The position numbers were made by a program, and so were the translations under genes. This document shows positions 35,279 through 47,538 of a stretch of 64,000 nucleotides of DNA, piece after piece. Within the stretch, counting starts at the first letter, position 1. The number at the start of each line of letters is the position of its first letter. The stretch is from Amphibalanus amphitrite (Eukaryota; Arthropoda; Thecostraca; Balanomorpha; Balanidae). Below the pieces are notes generated by a model. The model did not search any database, was not told the DNA's origin, and saw only the letters and a list, made by a program, of their open reading frames with translations. The DNA lies in assembly GCF_019059575.1 (NCBI RefSeq), contig NW_024882197.1, forward strand, positions 248,001 to 312,000, read 5' to 3'.

Positions 35279-36213
35279 TTTTCGGAGGCGGATTCTTGAG
35301 TCACCTCTTTCAGGTTCTTGTTGCTAGCGAGTTCTTTTTCCGAGCTCAGCAGGTCTGGCCCAGCGGGTAGCTGGTTGTCGAATGAGATGCCAAGTACCTG
35401 GGCAGTAGCGATGGAGATCCATCTGGTTGTCACTTTCTGGCTGTCCGTAACTTTCAACTTCTGGACACTTTCTGACGCCGGTATCTTATCTTTGGGTAAC
35501 TCGTCGATCCAAGATGGTCTGCTTATCTGAGGGCTAGATGGGACGGGGCTAGCTTGGAGAGGGCGGTGGGGTGATAGCAGAGGTTGCGGGAGTCTCGTCA
35601 TTACCGTTCGCTGTCCCTCCCGTTCAGCTTTCATGAAGTCGTCCCTTCTGCCGGCGTTTCGACGATCATTCATCTGCTGTCGCCATTGTGCCTCCAGCGC
35701 AGCTTGTTCCGCTTCGTCTTTGGCGATTTGTAGTTCAATTTGTCTTTTCATTTCATCTTCCTGACGCTTCAACTCCGCTTCTTGATTCTCTATCTCCAGT
35801 CGTTTCTCCAACTGCTTCACAGTCAGAGCTTTCATATACGCTGTGAGCCGAGCCTCAGCAGCGGCGCGGGAGACAGACGAACTGCAGCTCACCTCTGTGA
35901 TTTGCTGTAGTCCGCGCTGTATACTTATTTCATCATCCAGTCTTCTCAGCTCCCTCTCCAGACGCCATAACCCTTGTAGCGTCTGCCTCTTCAACTCATC
36001 ATGTTGGCGCTTTATCTCCAGTCGTCTCTCCAACTGTTTCACATACAGAGCTTTCTTGCGCGCTGTGAGGCGAGCTTCAGCAGCGGCGCGGGAGACAGAT
36101 TCACTGCAGCTCACCTGAGACGCCGCGCGGCGGGCTGAGCCGTGACTCCGCCGCGAGTCAGGGCGCGGCCGCTGCAGCGTCGAAGTCTCCATGATTTCTT
36201 CTGTTTCTTTCAT
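35275..36213 (-). CDS. BEL/Pao Gag-like protein
   Basis: The protein has 312 residues with two related coiled-coil blocks. Each starts SVSRAAAEARLTA and continues with KQLE(R/K)RLEI and Glu/Lys/Gln-rich heptads (about 40-110 and 115-190). This SRAAAEA..L..LE pattern is typical of the N-terminus of arthropod BEL/Pao Gag. The downstream part is Pro/Ser-rich and then polar. No zinc knuckle is visible, so the C-terminal nucleocapsid part is probably lost in the deletion. Gag would assemble the particle that packages element RNA. The segment AQVLG is echoed in the next frame, suggesting a local duplication. Confidence 0.75.
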   Translation of the reverse strand: MKETEEIMETSTLQRPRPDSRRSHGSARRAASQVSCSESVSRAAAEARLTARKKALYVKQLERRLEIKRQHDELKRQTLQGLWRLERELRRLDDEISIQRGLQQITEVSCSSSVSRAAAEARLTAYMKALTVKQLEKRLEIENQEAELKRQEDEMKRQIELQIAKDEAEQAALEAQWRQQMNDRRNAGRRDDFMKAEREGQRTVMTRLPQPLLSPHRPLQASPVPSSPQISRPSWIDELPKDKIPASESVQKLKVTDSQKVTTRWISIATAQVLGISFDNQLPAGPDLLSSEKELASNKNLKEVTQESASEK

Positions 36214-36340
36214 TTTCTGACCTATGCCGATAGCGCCTTCACTCTACGTTTTCTTTTTCTGTTCTTGTTTTTCCATTTTCGATGAAGTTTCCTCCGCTTC
36301 TGTTTTCTTCTGGCCTGATCCGGCCCGGAGGACCATTAAA

Positions 36341-37248
36341 TGTCGCCGACCCTGACGAGCCTCTGATGGGGGCCGGGACATTTATTGTAGCGGAGGAAAA
36401 ACGTAGATGAATTTTGATGAATGTATTGAAGAATTCCGGACGATAGATGATGTTGAACGGTAGACGAGCGTGAAATTGAAGAACGCAGAGTAGACAGGTA
36501 GACCAGAAAACACACTAGCGCTGTCGATGGTCACTGTTGTCCGCCGAGGCGGACACACCGGCGCCGCCGCGGACGGGGGCGCCGTCGGATTCACTCGCAA
36601 TACGCCGGCGCGCGTCGGGGCGCCGGCGAAATCGCGCACTGCCACTGAGCTACGCGCTCAGTGGCGTTCACTTTGGCAGCCCACTGGGGGTGCCCGTTCA
36701 CAGTAGCAACCCGCTGGGGGTGCCTGTTCACTGCGGCAATTCCGCTAGGGATGCCGTTCACTCTGGCAGCCCGCTGGGGGTGCCGTCGGAATCGTGCACG
36801 GTGCACGATTCCGTCACTTCACTGACACCGGCGCACATCGGGGCGCCGGTGGAGCCGCGCACCGCCACCGAGGACTGTACTCGGTGGCGTTCAAGTGGAG
36901 ACTGCCCGCAGCGACTCGAGGAGCCGCCGCGGGCAAAAAGAGAACAATTAGGTTGTACATCTAAAAACACTCAGAAAGCGACACTGGAAACTGGTGAGAA
37001 AAGTCCGAAAAGGCTCACGCAGCACGTTCGGTAAAAGGATACGGTGCGCGGCGACCACGAACAGCCGACAAGTGTGAAGCGATAGCGCGAGTGACAAATT
37101 GTAGGCAATTAGAACTTGAGACGAGAAACTAACACAAGAGCTGGTCCAGGCTCACGGGGCACGACCAGTACTGCGATAGATCACGCGTGGCTGTCAAATG
37201 TAAAAACGAAAGAGAAGAACAACAGGGCAGTTCATTTCGTCGGTGACA
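36341..37248 (-). repeat. 5' LTR of BEL/Pao element
   Basis: This is the 908 bp direct copy of 32552-33459. For a minus-strand element this is the promoter-bearing LTR. The next bases on the minus strand are TTTAA, then the TGG-initial primer-site-like sequence. Confidence 0.92.
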
Positions 37249-37358
37249 TGAGCTGTGAATTTGAGCTGTCAAAATGTATGCCTTGAAATGTTTGCGGTGT
37301 TGTGCTGTTCTGAGCTTGTTCCGATGACTATTATGAGGTTGGAACTTGGACGACGGTC

Positions 37359-37440
37359 CTGAAAGGTAGGCGGTGCCGGTATGCTGTGCCGCCTGGCCCA
37401 CTGAAGGCGCCCCTGAAAGGTATGCTGTGCCGCCTGGCCA
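37359..37440. repeat. Short minisatellite (CCTGAAAGGTATGCTGTGCC)
   Basis: About two units of 38-44 bp lie here. They are continued at 38805-38985 with four or five more degenerate units, on the other side of the inverted repeat. Confidence 0.7.
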
Positions 37441-38795
37441 CGGTTCGTCGGAAGGTCATCTCAGGCTCAAAAGAAACGGTATATACCATTCGAAAGCTGA
37501 CGGTGAGCTGAATCCAAAAATGTATTTTTTATCAAAATCGATCGATGGCCTTTTTTGAAAATTGCGTTTTTGTAAAAACTTAATAATCTTTTATTCAACG
37601 GGCTGTCCCGGATATTCTTGAAAACATAAACATGTATTTTTGAGTTCCAGTGAAAGCTGAACGCCAAAAGAACAATATTTAGCGAAGCAATATTTCCAAA
37701 CATTAATATGCGTCTCCCACAGCCGACAATAAGGCGCAATCACACATCTCAGTGTCACGATGGACCAAAGTCAGCCACACAGAAGCGTGAAATGACCCTT
37801 ATCGACTCACAGACCCGGCGCTCTCGGCCCGCCTGACCGGCCACGGAAAGAACGTTCGGCTCTCGTTCTACTAAACAAATGTAATATTTGCCACTTTTAA
37901 CTGTCCACATCGCTATTAAAGTTACTCAGGATACCTGTGAAGAAAATTCATTGTTCTGCTTGATTTACAACATGCTTTAATTTACATTTTTCTTATACAT
38001 GTTTTGTTCCATCCAGCTGCGATCAGTGCCCGCGGAGGGGAAGTGAGCGGGGTTTCACTGTCAGAGGCTGTACTGGTGACAGCTGCTCGGCCGTGCGACC
38101 GGTCAAAGGTTACCCTGCCCCGCCGGGCGCTACCCCCACTCCACCCGAGCTGAGGCCGGTGCAGCCTCTGACATTTCAGCGCGGCCAATTTTCCTTATAT
38201 GGGCATGATACCAAGCTCAATTGAGCAAAGTAGACATGAACAGATGCAAATTAATGCATGATGTGAAGATGACAGAACAATGAATTTTCTTCACAGGTAT
38301 CCTGAATAGCTTTAATAGCGATGTGGACAGTTAAACTAACAACTTTGACATTTGTTTAGTAGAACGAGAGCCGAACGTTCTTTCCGTGGCCGGTCAGGCG
38401 GGCCGAGAGCGCCGGGTCTGCGAGTCGATAAGGGTCATTTCACACTTCTGTGTGGCTGACTTTGGTCCATCGTGACACTGAGCTGTGTGATTGCGCCTTA
38501 TTTTCGGCTGTGGGAGACGCATATTAATGTTTGGAAATATTGCTTCGCTAAATATTGTTCTTTTGGCGTTCAGCTTTCACTGGAACTCAAAAATACATCT
38601 TTATGTGTTCAAGAATGTCCGGGACAGCCCGTTGAATAAAAGATTATTAAGTTTTTACAAAAACGCAATTTTCAAAAAAGGCCATCGATCGATTTTGATA
38701 AAAAATACATTTTTGGATTCAGCTCACCGTAAGCTTTCGAATGGTATATATCGTTTCTTTTGAGCCTGAGATGACCTTCCGACGAACCGTGTGGC
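37440..38795. repeat. Large inverted repeat, arms about 520 bp, loop about 310 bp
   Basis: The left arm (37440 to about 37959) and right arm (about 38273 to 38795) are inverted copies that differ by few bases; for instance 90-codon frames read from each arm differ at about five residues. The outer boundaries sit at GGTTCGTCGGAAGGTCATCT and its complement. The loop is GC-rich. The minisatellite flanks both outer ends. This looks like a foldback-type insertion into the minisatellite; no transposase. Confidence 0.8.
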
Positions 38796-38804
38796 CCACT
38801 GAAG

Positions 38805-38985
38805 GCCGGCCCCTGAAAGGTATGCTGTGCCGCCTGGCTAACTATGTTCCTGAGTCCTGACAGGCATGCTGGCCGCCTGGCTCCCTGATGGGCCCCTGAA
38901 AGGTATGTTGTGCCGCCTTGTTCACTGACGGCGCCCCTGAAAGGTATGCTGCGCCGTCTAGCTGTGCCAATGCCGGAGGGGGGGG
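38805..38985. repeat. Continuation of the CCTGAAAGGTATGCTG minisatellite
   Basis: Four or five degenerate units of CCCCTGAAAGGTATGCTGTG with CCGCCTGGCT spacers lie here, followed by a G run at 38977-38986. They resemble 37359-37440 and keep the same direction across the inverted repeat. Confidence 0.7.
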
Positions 38986-39542
38986 GGGGTATGCTGCGGT
39001 AACCGCGCTCCTCGGCAAGGGAATGAAAATGGAAGACTGCATGTTCATTGCGCAATGCGCATCTTCAGGTGTGGAGAAGGGACACTAAACAACAGAATTG
39101 CGATGCTAAAGGAAGCTACACAGCAAAGTTAAATGGCACCAAAGCGAATGACACAAAATGCAATATTGTGACAACTGCCGAATGTAGGTATGCATGTTGC
39201 ATGGATGTAAGTAAGAAGTGTTAGTTTTATCGCTAATATTTCACATTTCCTCATTTGCTGAGCCTCGAGCCAGATACGTGGCGAAATATGTGGCATTGTG
39301 AGTCAGACGTGCCTCGTTGCAAAATGGATGGATTCCCGAACGGTCCCCGGATTGGCAACTTGATCGCAAATTCCTGAGTGATTTTCACACGAGCATCCGG
39401 CAGAAATCCATCAAACCAAGTCCATTTTATAATCCGCCAGTCACTTTCTGGCAGGCAGCCACTAAAAGTCAATCGTTCAGTGATGCGGTTCCGCGTGCCG
39501 ATGAGATAATCACTGAGCATGACTAAAGCTAAAAATATATTA
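38986..39542. other. Intergenic stretch, nothing recognised
   Basis: No motifs, repeats or convincing frames were seen. Confidence 0.5.
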
Positions 39543-40584
39543 TTAACCCTCGCCGGACCTATTGGTTTTCTACATACGCGCCGGCCGAGGGGGGGGGGGC
39601 GGGTACGACCCCCCCCCTCGCCGTTTCGCCCCTGGTGGAGCTAGCGCGTCTCGGAAAAAACGAGCGTGTGCGCCGTTACGAGACGCAGAGATTGGTACCC
39701 GATTTTAAGGTCCTAGGTCAACCGGTGACCTCTGAGGTCAGGTCAAGTGCCCCAAGGTACGGTTCAGTTTTTGGTAAATAACTTCGCAAAAAACGGCCGC
39801 AGAGCGCCGATTTTGGCAGCATCGTGTTCGTCTCGCTCAGGCGCGTCGAATGATATACTTTTTGTCCGGGTCAGGTCAACTTGGGGTGTTGACCTCAGGT
39901 CAAGGTCAGGTCAGCACCCCCAGGTCACGACGTTGGTCGAAAGAGGTCATGTCGCATATCATTCGATTCGGCAGGTCTTCCTGAGTCCATTGGTGGCTTT
40001 CCCGACTCGCTAGCTCAATTTGATCAAGAGTTATTGACGAAAAACTAATATGACCTTGATGACGTCATAAATGACGTCATACAAGGTCAACATTGCAAAA
40101 GTGACGCATCTAACCTTGCAAGGAGTGCATCAAATCACGATTCTGTGTGCTTGAGATAGTTGGAGATCGTTCCCGGCTCCAGAATAGCAGTTTGAATTTT
40201 TCCCCATTGACTTATAATGGTGAGGTCACGAAAATGACCTGACCTCATATGACCTTTAGGAAAAATCCGAGATATACAAGTTGTGGGACTCATAATGGAT
40301 ACTAGATCCTGCAAGTTTCATTTCCCTGTGACATCTCCTCTGGCAGTGAGGGCGTTACGAAGTTGCGACATCTGAAGACCGTGCAGAGGTTCACTTATGA
40401 CGTCATAGGTCAGTGACCTGACCTGACCCAAAAATGCGGTTGGTGTCAAAAGATCCGGCTTGGATCAAAGGTCAGGTATGCCAAGTTTCAGCTCTCTATC
40501 GCCAGCGTGTTCGGAGCTATCGCGAAAAAACCCTATGGGGGGGGGCGGCACCCGCCCCCCCCCCCCTCGGCCGGCGAGGGTTAA
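39543..40584. mobile_element. TTAA-flanked non-autonomous element, 1.04 kb
   Basis: The ends are TTAACCCTCGCCGG and CCGGCGAGGGTTAA, with facing G and C runs just inside. TTAA duplication plus a CCC-initial TIR resembles piggyBac elements. The interior has AGGTCA/TGACCT clusters and the quasi-palindromic CGTCGAATGATATAC..GCATATCATTCGAT module. A second, older copy occupies 1-919. No transposase. Confidence 0.85.
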
Positions 40585-41874
40585 ATGTGTCTCAAAGAGG
40601 CTCGAGTTGTGAGGGTCGGTGTCGGTGAGGGGAATCATGAATTACGCGATTACAGAAACAGGAGACACAAGTATTTTGTTTCTAATCACACAGCGGCTAC
40701 AAACGGATCGTTCGGGGATCCTCCCCGTATGCGGCGTAAACAACTGTTGCGTAGCGTTTTTTGCCTGTTTTTTTTTTTAATCCATTCAAGGCTCGCAGGG
40801 AGCTGTTGGGTTTTGCTCCTTTCTACAACGTCAAATATGAGCATCTGTTTTTTATTAGCTTCATCTGTGTAATAACTAATCAGACAATAAATAGAAATTG
40901 CATTAAAAACAGCATTCTGCGTCCACAAAATAAAAAAAAATGGGCATATTAAATATAAACCAGCCTTCATCTGGTCATATGCAGAAAGAAACGACTGATC
41001 ACGACGCTTGGAGATTGCGGACACTGCAGTCACTGCTTGAATTCCACCACAATTGTCGGTTTATGGCATTGTCACGGAGTATAATCGCCAATTTAGCTGT
41101 ATGGCCTCAGTCATCTCTCATAAACGAATACTGGCAAATGTCACCGCAAATGCAGCCAGCTGGGATATGGGCGTTATGCCTCGGAGCGGCTTTAGTTGTT
41201 GTGTGGCGCCTCTGGGTCGGCGGCAGTCCGGCGAAATGGCCCGCTGCCGTGCCCCTCTAATTGTGGTCAGTGGTCGCGCCGGTGCCGACAGAGCGCACCG
41301 TGCCGGCGACACGGTCACGCCAGACACTGGCCACACTGTGGCGTGCCGTCAACAATAAATAAGCGCTAGTGATCACAATTACCGCGGCACAGCCACAACG
41401 CCACAGCGCCACAGCGCACATTACCGACGCTGATGGTACAGTGGTGGCTGTCCTGCGGGTGACCTGACCGGCCAGCACTCGACGTGAGGGCGGCCTTCGC
41501 GTGAGGGCAGGGCGGTACACGATACAACCGACGGGCAATCTTCCGGCCCGGCGGTCGCCGAGTGATGACCCCGCTGAGGTCATGTGTCACCGCCCGCGGG
41601 CACGTCAGAGGTCATTTGTCGCTGTGTGATGATGGCGGCTTGTGCAGTGCCGTTCGACACGAAATGCGGGGCATTGTTCACGTGGAAACGACGCACCCAG
41701 GGGATTTTACATACCTACCAGCGGCCGTTCGGCGATATAGGGTCAGAGGTCAACAGGAAGGCCACAATGAACCTTAGTAAGAAAAGGTACAGTAACACCC
41801 AAGTTAGACAACTTAATTGTATAGGAATAAGAGCGAGCACTTAAAATGACAACGGTCACCCTAGCCTTGTTATT

Positions 41875-41877
<3 letters not shown>
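40585..41877. other. Intergenic stretch, nothing recognised
   Basis: Overlapping frames of up to 115 codons occur on both strands without motifs. No repeat boundaries. Confidence 0.5.

Positions 41878-41947
<70 letters not shown>
41878..41947. repeat. (AT)n microsatellite, left of Penelope-like element
   Basis: About 35 uninterrupted AT units directly abut the left terminal repeat of the Penelope-like element. Confidence 0.95.
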
Positions 41948-41950
<3 letters not shown>

Positions 41951-42385
41951 AGTTTTGTTAAACACAACAGCATAATGGGCACTTATCTTCTTCTTAAGAC
42001 TTTCGAGGCGGCGAATGCACTGTCGAGGTTCGGGTTCGTGAGAATGTAAAATATTACCAAAAGATGTCATAAATACAAAATATCATAGCTATATTGTTGT
42101 TCGACGTTTCGATCTATCAGAGATCATTTTCAAGAAAATTACAGTCACACAGTTTTAGAAGTCATACTTTGAGATAAATGGGTTCAATTACATTTTTGGA
42201 ACAGATATTACGGATATGATACTAAAACTATTCAGTCGATGAGTCACAGCATTCAAAACAAAATAACACACTTTTGTTTTCGTACATGAGCTATAACCCT
42301 AAACACATTCGTTCATCCTCCGCGAAGGAAGGTCACATCAAAAACACCATAGCGAGATACGTACGCGCATATGACAGATAAATCA
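41945..42385 (-). repeat. Left inverted terminal repeat of Penelope-like element
   Basis: This is the inverted copy of the sequence that follows the coding frame, starting GCAAGTTTTGTTAAACACAA and ending CAGATAAATCA. It matches 44179-44622 with very few differences. Confidence 0.9.
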
Positions 42386-42482
42386 AGCCGAAGCGGCCAA
42401 GAGACGGATTAAGCCACAACACAGTGTTCTGACTACAAATCTAAGAAAAGCCGCACAAGAGCTGCGCAATAATGATGACATT

Positions 42483-44177
42483 GTGATTAGACGTGCTGAT
42501 AAGAGTTCGATCTTTGTGATTCTCGATAAGGAGGACTACTACAGCAAAGTGCGCTCTGTGCTACAAGACACTGCTAAGTTTAAGCGCATCACTAGAGACA
42601 CTACCGCCGCGCTAAAGACACGGGTTAACAAACTGGTCGATGCTGCCAACGCTGTGGTTGATGGGGTTCACTTGCAAAAAGTCACAGGTGAGTGTAGCCC
42701 CGGTTACTTGTATGGGAATGTAAAGACGCACAAGCCAGGCCAGCCTATTCGCCCTATCATATCCCAGATCCCGACTCCCACTTACCAGATAGCTAAACAG
42801 CTGAATGCGATTATCTCGCCGTATATTCCGTCTGAGCACTCTGTTCAATCGACCGATGAATTCGTCGACATTCTTAGGTCCCAGAAACCAAAAGGTTCTC
42901 TAGCCTCTCTAGATGTGGAGAGTCTGTTCACTAATGTACCTGTTCAGCAGACTATTGAGATCATTCTTGAGTATGTCTACAATCATGAGACCCTTCCACC
43001 ACCGAGACTACCCAAACGCATCCTGGAGCAGTTGCTGCTATCGTGCACAACGGAGGCGCCGTTCAGGTGCCCTGAAGGCAAACTCTATGTACAGGTGGAC
43101 GGGGTCGCAATGGGATCCCCACTAGGCGTTCTGTTTGCCCAAGCCTACATGTCCTATGTCGAAAGGAAAGTGCTGCTCTGTGATGATGTCAAACCGTTCA
43201 TGTACTATCGTTATGTAGATGACATTTTTGTTGACGTCGAAAATGCTGAAAAGTTAGACCTGCTGCGCATGAAACTAGGCCAAGAATCAGTTTTAAATTT
43301 CACAGTTGACCATAGCGTAGGACAGAAGCTGCCATTTTTGGACGTCATGATTGATTGCAGCAGTGGTGAATTCGTCACAGATGTGTATCGGAAGCCAACT
43401 GACCTCGGCAGGTGCATGAATGGGGAGGGTGACGTCACTGACTCGTACAAATCAGGTGTCATAAGGGCGTACATTAGACGGGCCATGAAACACTGCTCGA
43501 CTTGGGATCTACTTCACACTGAACTTGAGAGGGTTCGTAAGATCCTAGTAGATAATGGGTACAGCAATTCTATGTTTGACGACGCTGTAAAAAACATGCT
43601 TGAGAACCATGTGACAAACAAGGAGCCAAAGACAAAGAAAGACGAGCTAAAAGTGTACTACCGCAGCACGATGTCTCCAACATGGAAGACGGATGAGCAG
43701 GTGATCCGCGGTATTGTTCGCCGTAACTGCCAACCTACGGATGGGCAACAGCGACTGGTAGTTCAGGTCTACTACACTAGCCCCAAGACATCCTCACTGG
43801 TGATGCAAAACAATCCCACACGCAGCACGGCAACACTCAAGCAGACCAATGTAGTATACCAGTTTAAATGTACAGCCGGGGACTGCGCGACCCGCGAAGT
43901 ATACTACATTGGTCACACCACAACGTCTCTGAGCAGACGTCTCACAATGCACCTGCAGGACGGAGCCCCCAAGAAACACTACACAGAACATCACAACACC
44001 GCACTCACACGTGACGATCTCGTGACCAACACATCCATCCTAGCACACTGTCAGGATCGTAGACGGCTCGTCACACTTGAAACAGTGTACATTCGCGACA
44101 AAAAGCCAATCATCAACATTCAGACAAAGCAGAACACATCTCTATCACTGTACGACAAAGTACTCGCGGCGGGTTGA
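42483..44177 (+). CDS. Penelope-like reverse transcriptase with GIY-YIG endonuclease (5' truncated)
   Basis: From the GTG at 42483 there are 564 codons. The frame is already open from 42375 without an ATG, so the true start is absent. Penelope-like proteins are usually 700-850 residues, so about 200 N-terminal residues are lost. RT motifs seen: ADKSSIFVILD, KTHKPGQPIRPIIS, SLDVESLFTNVP, VDGVAMGSPLG and YVDD (244-247). The C-terminal GIY-YIG nuclease starts VYQFKC (about 458), has YYIGHT (474-479) and SLSRRL, and ends with an ETVYI..KKPIIN segment. The RT copies element RNA and the nuclease nicks the target. The frame is intact from here to TGA 44175, but without a start the copy is probably not autonomous. 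Confidence 0.9.
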   Translation: MIRRADKSSIFVILDKEDYYSKVRSVLQDTAKFKRITRDTTAALKTRVNKLVDAANAVVDGVHLQKVTGECSPGYLYGNVKTHKPGQPIRPIISQIPTPTYQIAKQLNAIISPYIPSEHSVQSTDEFVDILRSQKPKGSLASLDVESLFTNVPVQQTIEIILEYVYNHETLPPPRLPKRILEQLLLSCTTEAPFRCPEGKLYVQVDGVAMGSPLGVLFAQAYMSYVERKVLLCDDVKPFMYYRYVDDIFVDVENAEKLDLLRMKLGQESVLNFTVDHSVGQKLPFLDVMIDCSSGEFVTDVYRKPTDLGRCMNGEGDVTDSYKSGVIRAYIRRAMKHCSTWDLLHTELERVRKILVDNGYSNSMFDDAVKNMLENHVTNKEPKTKKDELKVYYRSTMSPTWKTDEQVIRGIVRRNCQPTDGQQRLVVQVYYTSPKTSSLVMQNNPTRSTATLKQTNVVYQFKCTAGDCATREVYYIGHTTTSLSRRLTMHLQDGAPKKHYTEHHNTALTRDDLVTNTSILAHCQDRRRLVTLETVYIRDKKPIINIQTKQNTSLSLYDKVLAAG

Positions 44178-44178
44178 C

Positions 44179-44622
44179 TGATTTATCTGTCATATGCGCG
44201 TACGTATCTCGCTATGGTGTTTTTGATGTGACCTTCCTTCGCGGAGGATGAACGAATGTGTTTAGGGTTATAGCTCATGTACGAAAACAAAAGTGTGTTA
44301 TTTTGTTTTGAATGCTGTGACTCATCGACTGAATAGTTTTAGTATCATATCCGTAATATCTGTTCCAAAAATGTAATTGAACCCATTTATCTCAAAGTAT
44401 GACTTCTAAAACTGTGTGACTGTAATTTTCTTGAAAATGATCTCTGATAGATCGAAACGTCGAACAACAATATAGCTATGATATTTTGTATTTATGACAT
44501 CTTTTGGTAATATTTTACATTCTCACGAACCCGAACCTCGACAGTGCATTCGCCGCCTCGAAAGTCTTAATAAGAAGAAGATAAGTGCCCATTATGCTGT
44601 TGTGTTTAACAAAACTTGCATA
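44179..44622 (+). repeat. Right terminal repeat of Penelope-like element
   Basis: It begins two bases after the stop codon and matches 41945-42385 inverted. It contains CTGATAG-ATC-GAAACGTC at 44444-44461, which resembles parts of the hammerhead ribozyme core reported in Penelope-like elements, though the usual CTGATGA box is altered. Confidence 0.88.
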
Positions 44623-44648
44623 AAAGAGAACCTGCTTCCGAACTATTC

Positions 44649-46079
<1,431 letters not shown>

Positions 46080-46605
46080 GGGATTGGGATAGAAGCTCAG
46101 CGAGACTAAGGGATTGTGTGGTGCCTTCGGTACGCCCCTCAAAATCACCCGTGTAGGGCCCTCAGGGCAGCCGGTTATGAAGCCTTTGGAGGCACTGGTG
46201 TGGGCCCTCACAGGTACCGGTGTGATGCTCTCAGAGGCATTGGTGCGGGGCCCCCAGAGGTGCCGCTGTGGGCCCTCAGAGGCGCCGGTGAGGGTCCTCA
46301 CAGTTGCCGTTGTGGGCCCTCAGAGACACTGCAGTGTGGGGTTGTCACAGTCGGGTGTGGGACCCTTAGAGCTGCTGGCTCGAACCATTTACAGGCCGAC
46401 AGGGGCTCTTGCAGAGACCGACAAGGGGCTCTCAAGAGGTCTGCGGTGCCTTCGGGAGCCCTGTGGAGTCCTTAGAGACCAGCAAGGTACACTCAGACGC
46501 CAGTGGGGCCCTCAGAGTCGTCGGTGTGGGGCCTCAAAAGTCACCGGTGAGTGGCCGTCCGATGCGGCTCCGGCGTTGAGCCCCCAGAGCCGCCGATATA
46601 TGGCC
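46080..46605. repeat. GGGCCCTCAGAGGCGCCGGTGT minisatellite (22-23 bp), block 1
   Basis: Degenerate units of about 22 bp run almost without break, e.g. GGGCCCTCAGAGGCGCCGG and GGGCCCTCACAGGTACCGG. They are cut by the TTAA element at 46606. Open frames rich in GPSE/RG repeats come from the unit itself. Confidence 0.85.
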
Positions 46606-47532
46606 TTAACCCGCGAGTTGCTGGGGGGGGGGCGTTAAACGCCCCCACTTTTTTCGCCGGGCCATAGCATAAAAACGGCGCCCCGCAGGCGCGCCAAATT
46701 TTGGGTACCTGTAGGGAATTGATTGAAGTGTATTGTGACAAAGTTTCAAAAAAATCGGTCGGAAAATTTTTGAGATATCGAGGTTTTAGTGACGTCATGA
46801 TTTCTGAGTTTTCGACCAAAAACGGCATATGTTCAAAAAATCATATAAAATCACAGAATAGACCTACAGACATGCCGTAAATGCCATTAGACTGCAAATA
46901 CCATAAGCAATCAAATGGCTATCTTCGATTATTGATTATCGTTCCGCATTTTCCAAAATCTTGAACTGAATCTTGGCAATTTCTCGTGACTACTTCACGA
47001 CCATAATACATGCATTTCTTAAAGTGAACTTTTTGAGCCAAACACGTACACATATGACAAAATGAATGTCACCATCGTGTTCTACGCCTCAAATTACCCA
47101 TAAAACATGTGTCACAGGCTGCGAATATCAGTTTTGATTTTCGGGGATATGTGCCTAGCCGGTTGACCTGACCTTGACCCTGACCTATGCTGACTGACCC
47201 CTACATGGAGCTGACACTCTTGTAGGCCCTATATGATGGATAGTGCACCGTTTTGACAGAGTTTTTGACGAGAGGCACCCATTGCGAAGTCCTGAAGTCC
47301 ATGCTACTGAAAGCCCGATTTCAGGTGTTTGACCTGACCTTGACCCGACCTTTGACCTCAAAATTCAACTTTAAAGTACTCATCTGAAGCGTCTCGTCGC
47401 GCTCTTTCGTTTGCCGCCTCGTGCGTTTCGCTGCGCCTATTGGTTCTCGAGTTATCGGCTGGGGGCGTTTAACGCTCCCCCCCCCCCCAGCAAACGGTGG
47501 GTGGCGAAATACCCCAGCAACTGCCGGGTTAA
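46606..47532. mobile_element. TTAA-flanked non-autonomous element, 0.93 kb
   Basis: It starts TTAACCCGCGAGTTGCTGGG and ends CCCAGCAACTGCCGGGTTAA. Facing G-run/C-run blocks with GGGGGCGTT(T/A)AACGC lie inside. It has TGACCT clusters near the right end and a CCATCGTGTTCTACGCC block. A truncated inverted relative lies at 2468-3228. It is inserted in the GGGCCCTCAGAGG minisatellite. Confidence 0.85.
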
Positions 47533-47538
47533 GAAGTA

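Larger units (their letters stand above)
32552..37248 (-). mobile_element. BEL/Pao LTR retrotransposon, internally deleted
   Basis: Two 908 bp direct repeats (32552-33459 and 36341-37248) with TG..CA ends are bounded by the 5 bp duplication TGAGC (32547-32551 and 37249-37253). On the minus strand a TGGTCCTCCGGGCCGG primer-site-like sequence follows the 5' LTR after five bases. A purine tract, AGGGGAGGAG, precedes the 3' LTR. The internal part is only 2.9 kb and encodes a Gag-like protein and a pol remnant with BEL/Pao signatures. Full BEL elements usually carry about 5 kb or more internally, so most of protease, reverse transcriptase and integrase is deleted. Confidence 0.93.
41945..44622 (+). 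mobile_element. Penelope-like element with inverted terminal repeats
   Basis: A reverse transcriptase-GIY-YIG frame lies between two inverted copies of a roughly 440 bp terminal sequence (41945-42385 and 44179-44622). Long terminal repeats in direct or inverted order, from partial tandem insertion, are known for Penelope-like elements. The N-terminal part of the protein is missing. (AT)n tracts flank the element on both sides. Confidence 0.9.

Noticed and set aside
32593-37034. 165-, 87-, 71- and 70-codon frames present twice with identical peptides
   Set aside because: They lie in the two LTRs of the BEL/Pao element; the duplication is explained by the LTRs and no coding motif is present.
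46114-46638. 174-codon frame at 46114 and 152-codon frame at 58821
   Set aside because: Both are repeat-encoded by the GGGCCCTCAGAGG minisatellite.
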